NCBI GenBank assembly: GCA_028278525.1
Contig: JANQEE010000015.1
Span: 1-64,000, forward strand
Direction: 5' to 3'
Length of the DNA stretch: 64,000 bases
Origin: Minwuiaceae bacterium
GTDB lineage: Bacteria > Pseudomonadota > Alphaproteobacteria > Minwuiales > Minwuiaceae
The notes beneath the pieces are model-generated. The model had not been told where the DNA came from, ran no database searches, and saw only the letters and a list, made by a program, of their open reading frames with translations. Below are positions 44,456 to 51,708 of the stretch, one piece after another (the stretch's first letter is position 1; each line of letters starts with the position of its first letter). Made by a program: the position numbers and the translations under genes.

Positions 44456-45823
44456 ATGACTGACGGAACCTGGATCACGTTAATCTCCCTCGGCGTGACC
44501 GTGCTCTTCATGGTCGGCGTGCCGGTCTTTCTTGTAATTGCCTACTGGGTCATCGGCTGCAGCTTCGTCCTCGGCATGACGCTCGACAATATCGGCGCGG
44601 CCCTGTCGGACGTCTTCACAGACGGCTTCGCGCTGCTGGCGATGCCGCTGTTCATCCTCACGGGCGATCTGATCAACAAGTCCGGCATCGCGCGCCGGCT
44701 GTCGGACTTTGCCTATGCCTGCCTCGGCTGGCTGCGCGGCGGCCTGGCGATGGCCAGCCTCGGCGCCTGCGGCCTGTTCGCGGCAATTTCCGGCTCGAAC
44801 TCGGCCACCACGGCGACCATTGGCTCGATGCTGCATCCGGAAATGGTCAAGGGCGGCTACGACGAACGGTTCTCGGCGGCGACCGCCGCGGCCGGCGGCA
44901 CGGTCGGCATCATCATTCCGCCCTCGATCATCTTCATCGTTTACGGCTTCCTGATGAACCTGCCGATCTCCGACCTGTTCGTCGCCGGCATCATCCCGGG
45001 CGCGCTGATGGTGATCGGCATGCAGCTCGTTTGCTGGATCCTCTGCACGATGAACGGCTGGGGGCACCTGATCCCGCTGCAGCTAAGTCGTGTATTGAAA
45101 ACCGCATTCGGCGCCTGGCTCGGCTTCTTTGCCATCGGGCTGGTCCTCTGGGGGATTTACACGGGCAAGTTCTCGCCGACCGAGGCTGCGGGCGTCACTG
45201 TCGGCTTCTGCATCATCGTCGGCCTCGTCTCGCTGCCGCTCTATCGCTTGATGGGCGCGAAGGACAGCATGCGGCCGGTGGCAGACAAGAGCTACCAGGA
45301 GATGCTGGTCGTCGAAGGCTTCCGGTTCGCGGAGATTCCGTCGATCACCATGCGCTCGGCGCAGATCACCGGCATCCTGGCGCCGCTGATCGCGATCTCG
45401 GTCGTGATGCAGCAGATCCTCTCGCTTCTGGGTGCCCAGCAGGTGATCGGCGATTTCGTGACCGGTATGGGCGGCTACCATGCGGTGCTGCTCACCGCCA
45501 TGGCCATCGTGTTCGTGTCCGGCATGATCCTGGAAAGCCTGCCGGTCACCATCATCCTCGCGCCGATCCTGGCGCCGATCGCCGCCACCGTCGGCGTCGA
45601 TCCCGTGCATTTCGCGGTGATCTTCCTGGTCGGCGCCTCGATCGGCTTCGTCACGCCGCCCTACGGCTTGAACCTTTATGTCGCCAGCGGCGTGACCGGT
45701 GTTCCCTATTTCCGTCTTCTGAAATATACCGTGGCCTACCTGGTATCGCTGATCGTCGTTTGGTTCGTCGTGGCGCTGACGCCCGAACTCTCGACCGTTC
45801 TCCTGCCGGGCCGGGGCAACTGA
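44456..45823 (+). CDS. iseM: TRAP transporter large permease (DctM family)
   Basis: A 455-aa protein with about twelve hydrophobic segments, the ion-coupled transport channel of the TRAP system. DctM family hallmarks are TDGFALLAMPLFILTGDLINKSGIARRLSDFAYACLGWLRGGLAMASLGACGLFAAISGSNSATTATIG, YDERFSAATAAAGGTVGIIIPPSIIFIVYGF and, in the second half, GMILESLPVTIILAPILAPIA...HFAVIFLVGASIGFVTPPYGLNLYV. It ends 15 bases before the IclR gene. Confidence 0.88.
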   Translation: MTDGTWITLISLGVTVLFMVGVPVFLVIAYWVIGCSFVLGMTLDNIGAALSDVFTDGFALLAMPLFILTGDLINKSGIARRLSDFAYACLGWLRGGLAMASLGACGLFAAISGSNSATTATIGSMLHPEMVKGGYDERFSAATAAAGGTVGIIIPPSIIFIVYGFLMNLPISDLFVAGIIPGALMVIGMQLVCWILCTMNGWGHLIPLQLSRVLKTAFGAWLGFFAIGLVLWGIYTGKFSPTEAAGVTVGFCIIVGLVSLPLYRLMGAKDSMRPVADKSYQEMLVVEGFRFAEIPSITMRSAQITGILAPLIAISVVMQQILSLLGAQQVIGDFVTGMGGYHAVLLTAMAIVFVSGMILESLPVTIILAPILAPIAATVGVDPVHFAVIFLVGASIGFVTPPYGLNLYVASGVTGVPYFRLLKYTVAYLVSLIVVWFVVALTPELSTVLLPGRGN

Positions 45824-45838
45824 TACGGAGGAGCGTAA

Positions 45839-46624
45839 GTGAGTATCGCGGAGCCGGAGCAGAAGAGCGACAACATCCCGACCAACCTCCGGCTGCTTTT
45901 GATCCTGGAGGAAATCGCCAGGATCGGGGTGCCGGTGACACCGACGGACGTGAACGCGAACGTCGGTCTGCCGAAACCCACCATCCACCGCCTGTTCGCC
46001 ACACTGGAAGCCGAAGGCTTCCTGCAACGCGAACTCGACGGCCGTTCTTACACCCCCGGCCGACGGTTCAGAAGATTGTCGATCAATGTGCTCTCCTCGC
46101 TTCGTGTCCGCACCGCCCGGCTCGCGGTGCTCAACGCGCTGGCCGAACAGATCGGGGAGACCTGCAACATCGCCGTGCCCGATCGCGACGCGATGATCTA
46201 TCTCGACCGCGTCGAGACCAAATGGCCGCTTCGCATCCAGCTGCCGACCGGCACCCACGTGCCGTTCTACTGTACGGCCAGCGGAAAGATGTATCTATCG
46301 ACGCTCAAGAAGTCGCACCTCCTCCGCTACCTCGGGGCGGCGAAGCTGGAGGCGCGCACGCCCACGACCATCACCGACCGCGACCGTCTGCGGGAAGAAA
46401 TCGCACGCACCCGCGACCGGGGCTACGCGGAGGACGCGGAGGAGTTCATGGAAGGCATGATCGCCCTCGCCGTCCCGATCAACGACGACCAGGGGCGGCT
46501 GCTTTCCACCCTCTCGTTCCATGCGCCAACGCAACGTCTGAGCCTCGAAGACGCCCAGGCCCATCTCACCCACCTGCGCGCCGCGGCCCAGGAGTTGTCC
46601 CGGCTCGTCATCGAGGACGTTTGA
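45839..46624 (+). CDS. iseR: IclR-family transcriptional regulator (probable isethionate-pathway regulator)
   Basis: A 261-aa regulator with an IclR-type N-terminal winged helix (LRLLLILEEIARIGVPVTPTDVNANVGLPKPTIHRLFATLEAEGFLQRE) and a C-terminal effector domain (residues ~95-250, VRTARLAVLNALAEQIGETCNIAVPDRDAMIYLDRVETKWPLRIQLPTGTHVPFYCTASGKMYLS). The start is GTG at 45839, with GGAGGAG upstream. IclR-type regulators accompany isethionate clusters (IseR). It closes the TRAP operon, and the TTGAGA-N7-TCTCAA site at 42394 is a candidate operator. Confidence 0.85.
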   Translation: MSIAEPEQKSDNIPTNLRLLLILEEIARIGVPVTPTDVNANVGLPKPTIHRLFATLEAEGFLQRELDGRSYTPGRRFRRLSINVLSSLRVRTARLAVLNALAEQIGETCNIAVPDRDAMIYLDRVETKWPLRIQLPTGTHVPFYCTASGKMYLSTLKKSHLLRYLGAAKLEARTPTTITDRDRLREEIARTRDRGYAEDAEEFMEGMIALAVPINDDQGRLLSTLSFHAPTQRLSLEDAQAHLTHLRAAAQELSRLVIEDV

Positions 46625-46687
46625 CCTGACCCGCCCGGCAGGGCCAGTCTTACGGCCTTGCATAACTGGCGTAACAGGGGTTGGACG

Positions 46688-47317
46688 ATGGCGAACACAC
46701 TCGATCATTTCATGTGGGCGGGACCGGATCTGGACGGCGCCACACGATGGTTTCACCAGATGAGCGGCGTCCAACCGGCCGTCGGCGGCTCGCACCCCAG
46801 CCACGGCACCCGCAACACCCTCGCGTCGCTCGGCGATAGTGTCTACCTGGAGATCATCGCGCCCGACCCCGCGCAACAGGCGACCAGCACGCTGCGCGCC
46901 GATTTCGAAAGCCTCGACCGCCCCGCCATTCAGGCGATGATCTTCGCCACCGCGGATTTGCAGGCGGTCCGGCAGACCTACGCCGACGCCGGCATCCAGG
47001 CCGAGGTGGTGGACATGTCGCGGCAGACCCCAAGCGGCGAGGTCATCCACTGGAGCATGACGCTACCCGGGGAAACCGACCTCGGCTATTTCGCGCCCTA
47101 CTTCATCGACTGGCGCGACACCCCGCATCCCGGTGTCACGACGCCGAAAGGATGCGGCTTGATCGATTTCGAGGTCGGCCACCCGGACGCGGACCGGATC
47201 GGACGCCTATGGCAGAGCCTCGACATCGCCCTGACGGTCGAACGCGCGGACGCGGCGTTCGCGCGCGCGGTTCTGCAAACGCCGAAAGGCCGTTTGATCC
47301 TGACCAGCCCCTGCTGA
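46688..47317 (+). CDS. Glyoxalase-like (VOC-type) domain protein
   Basis: A 209-aa protein of the glyoxalase-like type. It starts LDHFMWAGPDLDGATRWFHQMSGVQPAVGGSHPSHGTRNTLASLGDSVYLEIIAPDP, a pattern shared by proteins annotated as glyoxalase-like, with a second betaalphabetabetabeta-like module from ~115. The His in LDHF and Glu in YLEI may bind metal. The ATG at 46688 is chosen because the longer frame from 46658 has no ribosome site. Function unknown; it follows the isethionate unit but there is no evidence that it takes part in it. Confidence 0.78.
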   Translation: MANTLDHFMWAGPDLDGATRWFHQMSGVQPAVGGSHPSHGTRNTLASLGDSVYLEIIAPDPAQQATSTLRADFESLDRPAIQAMIFATADLQAVRQTYADAGIQAEVVDMSRQTPSGEVIHWSMTLPGETDLGYFAPYFIDWRDTPHPGVTTPKGCGLIDFEVGHPDADRIGRLWQSLDIALTVERADAAFARAVLQTPKGRLILTSPC

Positions 47318-47320
47318 AAC

Positions 47321-47338
47321 CGGCGGCGCCGGCCGCCG
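47321..47338. terminator. Possible terminator between convergent genes
   Basis: A GC-only inverted repeat, CGGCGG and CCGCCG around GCCGG, lies in the 34-base gap between the convergent VOC and ArsR genes. There is no clear T run on either side, so termination is uncertain. Confidence 0.3.
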
Positions 47339-47351
47339 CGAAATTTCGGCC

Positions 47352-47660
47352 TCAGTCGATTCCGTCGCCGTTGCAGTAAGTCTGGTAGAGGAAGGCCATC
47401 AACGGCTCGATATCGCTGCGGGCCAGGGAGTAATGGATCGTCTGGCCGTCGCGCCGGGTCTTGACCAGGCCGTCCTTGCGCAGCAGGGCAAGCTGTTGCG
47501 ACATCGCCTGCTCGCGAACGTCGATCAGGTCGGCCAGTTCGCGCACGGATTTTTCTCCCTCCACCAACTGGCACAGCACCATCAGTCGGTTCTTGTTGGA
47601 CAGCACCTTCATCAGGTCGCTGACCTTCTCGGCTGTCGCTTCCATTTCTTTCGGATTCAT
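47352..47660 (-). CDS. ArsR-family regulator of the BigR/SqrR persulfide-sensing type
   Basis: A 102-aa winged-helix repressor. The helix-turn-helix is at residues ~38-75 (KSVRELADLIDVREQAMSQQLALLRKDGLVKTRRDGQTIHYSL). Two Cys residues, Cys30 (LMVLCQLVEGE) and Cys96 (YQTYCNGDG), are 66 residues apart, exactly the spacing of the redox pair in SqrR (41/107) and BigR (42/108), which form a tetrasulfide bond on meeting persulfides. No metal-binding ArsR motif (ELCVCDL) is seen. It is divergent from peroxiredoxin, rhodanese and DsrE-like genes, which fit a sulfide/persulfide regulon. Confidence 0.85.
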   Translation of the reverse strand: MNPKEMEATAEKVSDLMKVLSNKNRLMVLCQLVEGEKSVRELADLIDVREQAMSQQLALLRKDGLVKTRRDGQTIHYSLARSDIEPLMAFLYQTYCNGDGID

Positions 47661-47700
47661 ACTTGCGAACTTTCGAAGGTATGATTATTTGCAAAATATC
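47657..47700. promoter_or_regulatory. Candidate BigR/SqrR-like operator region
   Basis: In the 69-base divergent gap, GATTATTTGCAAAATATC (47683-47700) is an imperfect 18-bp palindrome centred on TTTGCAAA with GAT/ATC ends and two mismatches per arm. TCATAC (47657-47662) and GTATGA (47679-47684) form a second inverted repeat overlapping the ArsR start. AT-rich palindromes of this kind are typical sites for BigR-type repressors. Confidence 0.45.
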
Positions 47701-47729
47701 AGGCTCGCATTCAACCATAGAAGGCAACG

Positions 47730-48389
47730 ATGGAAAACGAACAGTCCGAATTACCGCCCGCCATGCCGCAACTCAACAAACCGGCGCCCGCCTTTCAGAC
47801 GAACACCACGGCCGGGCCGCGAACGCTCGAAGACTACAAAGGCCGTTGGCTGGTCCTGTTCTCGCACCCGGCGGATTTCACGCCCGTCTGCACGACCGAA
47901 TTCATGGCATTCGCCAAGGCGCACGAGAAGTTCCAGGCCCTGAACTGCGAACTGCTCGGCCTGTCGATCGACAGCAACTTCGCCCACATCGCCTGGATGC
48001 GGAATATCGAAGAGAAGTTCGGCGTCGAGATTCCGTTCCCGATCATCGAGGACCTGTCGATGAAGGTGGCCGGCGCCTACGGCATGATCCAGCCGGGCGC
48101 CAGCGACACCTCCGCGGTGCGCGCAACCTTCCTGATCGACCCGGAAGGCACGCTCCGCGCCATGGTCTACTACCCGATGAGCAACGGTCGCTCGATCGAC
48201 GAATTCCTGCGTCTGCTCGAAGCGCTGCAGACCAGCGACGAGCACGGCGTCGCCACGCCGGAGAACTGGCGCCGCGGAGAGCCGGTGATCGTGCCGCCGC
48301 CGGCCACGGCTGAAGAAGCCGAGCAGCGGTTGGCCGAAGGCTACGACTGCACGGACTGGTACTTCTGCAAGAAGGACCTGGCGGCGTGA
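47730..48389 (+). CDS. 1-Cys peroxiredoxin
   Basis: A 219-aa peroxiredoxin of the Prx6 (1-Cys) type. The peroxidatic Cys54 lies in HPADFTPVCTTEF, with the conserved Thr51 (TPVC) and Arg in TSAVRATFLIDPEG. The C-terminal ~60-residue domain (HGVATPENWRRGEPVIVPPPATAEEAEQRLAEGYDCTDWYFCKKDL) is the Prx6-type dimerisation extension. No resolving Cys of the usual 2-Cys type is evident, though Cys207 and Cys213 in DCTDWYFC are worth noting. It probably destroys peroxides or hydropersulfides. It is the first of three genes in the ArsR-divergent operon and overlaps the rhodanese start by four bases. Confidence 0.92.
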   Translation: MENEQSELPPAMPQLNKPAPAFQTNTTAGPRTLEDYKGRWLVLFSHPADFTPVCTTEFMAFAKAHEKFQALNCELLGLSIDSNFAHIAWMRNIEEKFGVEIPFPIIEDLSMKVAGAYGMIQPGASDTSAVRATFLIDPEGTLRAMVYYPMSNGRSIDEFLRLLEALQTSDEHGVATPENWRRGEPVIVPPPATAEEAEQRLAEGYDCTDWYFCKKDLAA

Positions 48390-48973
48390 GAAACCTCGCC
48401 GTCGCCCTGGTCGCGGCGCTGGCTCTCGCCTTGACGTTTCCGGCCGTTGCGGCGCCCAAGCCCCAGGACCCGAAGAAGCAGACTCCCTGGCATCTCTATC
48501 TGGATGCCAGGGAAGCCTACGCCATGAAAATGGCGGCGGGCGACGGGGTGTTGTTCGTCGACGTGCGCGAACCGATCGAGATCATGTTCACCGGCTTCAC
48601 CGATGTCGTCGACGTCAACGTCCCGTTTCTCATCGCCAACCGCGACAAGTGGCACTCGACCAAACCGAACTTCGCCATGGAAAAGAACCCGGACTTCGAA
48701 CCGGGTATCGCCCGGGCGCTGGAGGCCCGCGGCCTGACCAAGGACGCCGCCGTGATTCTGATGTGCCGCTCCGGCGGCACGCGCGGCGCGCCGTCGGCCA
48801 ATGCGCTTTGGGGCAAGGGCTACAGCCGGGTTTACGTCGTCGTCGACGGCTTCGAAGGCGGCACCGTCAAGGAAGGACCGAAGAAGAACTGGCGCCTGAA
48901 GAACGGCTGGAAGAACGCCGGGCTGCCATGGAGCTACAAACTCAACAGAGAGAAAATGTACTTCGTCGAGTAG
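48386..48973 (+). CDS. Exported rhodanese-like protein
   Basis: A 195-aa protein with a signal peptide (residues 1 to ~23, MRNLAVALVAALALALTFPAVA) and a rhodanese domain: FVDVREPIEIMFTGF as the first element and the active-site loop CRSGGTR with Cys127. It probably works in the periplasm as a sulfurtransferase, moving sulfane sulfur from persulfides or thiosulfate. The start is a GTG at 48386 overlapping the peroxiredoxin stop (GTGA). Its C-terminal end (NREKMYFVE) is a short, unrecognised tail. Confidence 0.88.
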   Translation: MRNLAVALVAALALALTFPAVAAPKPQDPKKQTPWHLYLDAREAYAMKMAAGDGVLFVDVREPIEIMFTGFTDVVDVNVPFLIANRDKWHSTKPNFAMEKNPDFEPGIARALEARGLTKDAAVILMCRSGGTRGAPSANALWGKGYSRVYVVVDGFEGGTVKEGPKKNWRLKNGWKNAGLPWSYKLNREKMYFVE

Positions 48974-49005
48974 TCGACGACATCCCCCATCGAAGGAGAA
49001 CACCC

Positions 49006-49440
49006 GTGAAACCATTCGTGCTGGCAATCGCTCTTGCCGTTTTCACCGCTTTGGGCGTCGGCCCCGCCGCCGCCAGCGACGACGACGATCGTCTGTTCGT
49101 CGTCGTCACCTCGCCCGACCCGCAAACCCAGGGTATGGCAATGGTCCTGTCCATCCAGGCCCGCAAGCAGGGCGCCCCGGTGCAGGTGCTTTTGTGCGGT
49201 CCGGGCGGCGATCTGGCGCTGAAAGGCGCGCCGCAGACCGTCCTCAAACCGCGCGGCGCAACCCCGCAGGGCATGCTTTCGACGCTGATCGGCATGGGCG
49301 TGAAGCCAGAAGTCTGCGCGCTTTACCTGCCGAACAACGGTAAATCGCCCGCCGACCTGATCGACGGCGTCGGCGTCGCCAAACCGCCGGCAATCGCCAA
49401 AGCGATCCTCGACGACGACACAAGGCTGTTCACGTTCTGA
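49006..49440 (+). CDS. Exported DsrE-family-like protein
   Basis: A 144-aa protein with a signal peptide (residues 1-24, ending PAAAS) and a DsrE/F-type fold: LFVVVTSPDPQTQGMAMVLSIQARKQGAPVQVLLCGPGGDLAL, with Cys64 in LLCGPGG and Cys104 in PEVCALYLPN. DsrE-type proteins carry protein-bound persulfides in sulfur oxidation and sulfur transfer. The start is GTG at 49006 with AAGGAG upstream. It is the third gene of the operon and, like the rhodanese, exported, which suggests a periplasmic sulfur-handling pair. Confidence 0.85.
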   Translation: MKPFVLAIALAVFTALGVGPAAASDDDDRLFVVVTSPDPQTQGMAMVLSIQARKQGAPVQVLLCGPGGDLALKGAPQTVLKPRGATPQGMLSTLIGMGVKPEVCALYLPNNGKSPADLIDGVGVAKPPAIAKAILDDDTRLFTF

Positions 49441-49449
49441 AGAATTCCG

Positions 49450-49480
49450 CGACCGGCGGCGCCATCCACGCCGCCGGTCG
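49450..49480 (+). terminator. Terminator-like hairpin after the DsrE-like gene
   Basis: A 12-bp perfect stem (49450-49461 and 49469-49480) closes a seven-base loop, CCATCCA, just after the stop codon. No T tract follows, so it may be a stabilising hairpin or a terminator with a weak U run. Confidence 0.45.
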
Positions 49481-49639
49481 GCAATCCTCCATTTGCATTC
49501 CGCCCCACATTCATGACTAGAATTACAGACGTCACTTTGCCGTATCCGAACCTGCATGGGAGAGCCGGTGGGCTGTCGCGGAAAAAGGCAGGCACGGCCA
49601 AGGTGCGAAGCCATAAGAACACAGTCTGGGGAGAAGGTC

Positions 49640-50851
49640 ATGATAGCGAAAACAGTAAGAATAGGTCTCTACACCCTGCCGGTCGTATCGTTCCTCGCCG
49701 CGGCCATGTGCGGGACCGCCGCGGCGCAGGATAAAGAGGAAGAAGTGCCGTTCTGGGCCGTTGGCCGGCCGGCCGAAGGCCCGGGCGCCAAGCTGGCGCC
49801 GGTGCCCTCGCCGCCGATTGCGACTGCCGCCGACAAACTACCCACGCTCAGCGTGCCGGACGGCTTCAAGGTCGAGGTCTTCGCCAGTGGCATTCTCGAT
49901 GCCCGCGGCCTGCGCGAAGGCGATGAGGGCACGGTCTTCGTCAGCACGCTGTTTACCGGCGGCGGCAAGATCCACGCCATCAGCAACGGCGAGGTCAAGG
50001 AGATCGCCACCGAACTGTTCCTGCCGAACGGGATCGAATACCGCGACGGCGCGCTCTATGTCGCGACCCCGAAGGAAATTCTGCGTTACGACAACATCGA
50101 AACCAATCTGGACAAGCCGCCGGAGCCGGTGACGGTGTTCGACGACATGCCGGGCGTCATTCCGCACGGCTGGAAGTTCATCATGTTCGGGCCGGACGAC
50201 AAGCTCTATGTGCCGGTCGGCACGCCCTGCAACATCTGCCAGGAAGATGCCGATTACGCCAAGATCTTCCGCATCAACGCCGACGGCACGGGCAAGGAGG
50301 ACGTGGCGCTCGGCGTGCGCAACACGGTGGGCTTCGACTTCCATCCGGTCACCGGCAACCTCTGGTTCACGGACAATCAGCGCGACTGGCTGTCGGAAGA
50401 CATGCCGCTCGACGAACTGAACCGCGTCACCGACCCCGGCAAGCAGCATTTCGGCTACCCGTACTGCCATTCCGGCATCATGACCGACCCGCAGTTCGGC
50501 TGGGGTAAATCCTGCGACGACTACGTCTCGCCGGCCGCGACGCTTGGCCCGCATTCGGCGCCGCTCGGCATGCGCTTCTACACCGGCGACGCCTTCCCCG
50601 AGCAGTACAAGAACGCGATCTTCATCGCCCGGCACGGCCCGTGGAACCGGCACCAGAAGTACGCCGACGTGTCCGTCGCCTTCCTGAACGACGACGGCAC
50701 GGTAAAGAAGGTCGAACCGTTCCTGACCGGCTTCGTCGCCGACAACAAGTATCTCGGCCGGCCCGCCGACGTGATGGTCATGAAGGACGGCTCGATGCTC
50801 GTCTCGGACGACTTCAACGGAGCGATCTACCGCGTCTCGTATGGTGGCTGA
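49640..50851 (+). CDS. Exported sorbosone/glucose-dehydrogenase-like beta-propeller protein
   Basis: A 403-aa protein of the L-sorbosone dehydrogenase/PQQ-dependent sugar dehydrogenase type. A signal peptide (residues ~7-29, ending GTAAAQ) leads to a six-bladed propeller with recognisable elements: LPNGIEYRDGALYVATPKEILRYDNIE, GVRNTVGFDFHPVTGNLWFTDNQRDWLSEDMPLDELNRV, HSAPLGMRFYTG and GRPADVMVMKDGSMLVSDDFNGAIYRVSY. A CNIC pair (VPVGTPCNICQED) is an unusual element near residue 195. The ATG at 49640 follows GGGAGAAGG. It probably oxidises a sugar-like or small reduced compound in the periplasm and passes electrons to the diheme cytochrome encoded next. Confidence 0.82.
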   Translation: MIAKTVRIGLYTLPVVSFLAAAMCGTAAAQDKEEEVPFWAVGRPAEGPGAKLAPVPSPPIATAADKLPTLSVPDGFKVEVFASGILDARGLREGDEGTVFVSTLFTGGGKIHAISNGEVKEIATELFLPNGIEYRDGALYVATPKEILRYDNIETNLDKPPEPVTVFDDMPGVIPHGWKFIMFGPDDKLYVPVGTPCNICQEDADYAKIFRINADGTGKEDVALGVRNTVGFDFHPVTGNLWFTDNQRDWLSEDMPLDELNRVTDPGKQHFGYPYCHSGIMTDPQFGWGKSCDDYVSPAATLGPHSAPLGMRFYTGDAFPEQYKNAIFIARHGPWNRHQKYADVSVAFLNDDGTVKKVEPFLTGFVADNKYLGRPADVMVMKDGSMLVSDDFNGAIYRVSYGG

Positions 50852-50868
50852 CGCACGTCGTCCGTTTC

Positions 50869-51456
50869 GTGTTGTCTAAAGCAGTTGCGGCCGCGGCAAC
50901 GATTGCCGCGGCCGCCTTTTTCGGTACCGCCGCATCGGCCGAACCGCTCGACGCGCTGATCGAGCAATGCGCCCAATGCCACGGCGACGACCGGCGTCCG
51001 GCTGTATCGCCGGAGACACCGACGCTCGCCGGCCAGCCCGAGCTATACGCGCTCTACCAACTCGTCTATTTCCGGCAGGGCCAACGCAAACAGGCGGCGA
51101 TGAACGACCTCGTCCGCGATCTGGGCGACGATACCCTGCTCGCGCTCGCGAAATGGGTCGCGGAATTGCCGGAGGCGCCGCCGCACCAAGGCGAACCTGA
51201 CCCGGCCCGCTACAAACGCGGCGCCGACCTGGCCCGCCAGCACCGATGCCCCATCTGCCACAACGCCGACTTCGCCGGCCGTGAGCATATCCCGCGCCTC
51301 GCCGGCCAGCAGGAAGCCTATCTGTCGAAGGCGCTACAGGACTACAAGGCCGGGAACCGCATCGGCATTCAGGCGGCGATGGTCGAAGTGCTGACGGAAA
51401 TCGACGACGCCGGCCTCGACGACCTGGCCCACTACCTCGCCCACTTCCGACCCTGA
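50869..51456 (+). CDS. Exported diheme cytochrome c
   Basis: A 195-aa periplasmic cytochrome with signal peptide (residues 1-24, ending TAASA) and two CXXCH heme sites: Cys34-Ala-Gln-Cys37-His38 and Cys127-Pro-Ile-Cys130-His131. The spacing and overall size resemble cytochrome c4 or c553-type diheme proteins. Met ligands may lie in MNDL (Met78) and MVEVL regions. The start is uncertain (GTG 50869 or TTG 50872), with no clear ribosome site, but the frame is fixed by the heme motifs. It lies directly after the sorbosone-dehydrogenase-like gene, so it is probably its electron acceptor. Confidence 0.82.
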   Translation: MLSKAVAAAATIAAAAFFGTAASAEPLDALIEQCAQCHGDDRRPAVSPETPTLAGQPELYALYQLVYFRQGQRKQAAMNDLVRDLGDDTLLALAKWVAELPEAPPHQGEPDPARYKRGADLARQHRCPICHNADFAGREHIPRLAGQQEAYLSKALQDYKAGNRIGIQAAMVEVLTEIDDAGLDDLAHYLAHFRP

Positions 51457-51509
51457 CCGTCCGCCCTTCTATCATCTCTCCACTTGAGCGAAGACGTATC
51501 GACCTCGCT

Positions 51510-51681
51510 CCCTCTCCCCACGCTTGCGGGGGGAGAGGGCCGGGGTGAGGGGGGCGCCGATGACGGTCGATGTCCGCGCCAAGACCCGCCGAAACCACGA
51601 ATTGGCGCCAGTACTGCACAGCCGGCGCTCGCACCAAGCACCCCCTCACCCAACCCTCTCCCCCTAAAAAGGGGGCGAGGG
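51510..51681. repeat. Intergenic GC-rich inverted repeat
   Basis: A 30-base hairpin (CCCTCTCCCC/GGGGAGAGGG, 51510-51539) is followed by GGGGTGAGGGGG (51542-51554), and the combined sequence of 51529-51553 recurs as a near-perfect reverse complement at 51641-51664 (CCCCCTCACCC then CCCTCTCCCCC). Such elements occur as repeated intergenic sequences in alphaproteobacteria. It lies between the cytochrome c gene and the convergent cobB, and may act as terminator for both. The rest of 51457-51708 holds no gene that I can see. Confidence 0.6.
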
Positions 51682-51708
51682 CTTCCACCCCAAATCCCGA
51701 CGACGAAG

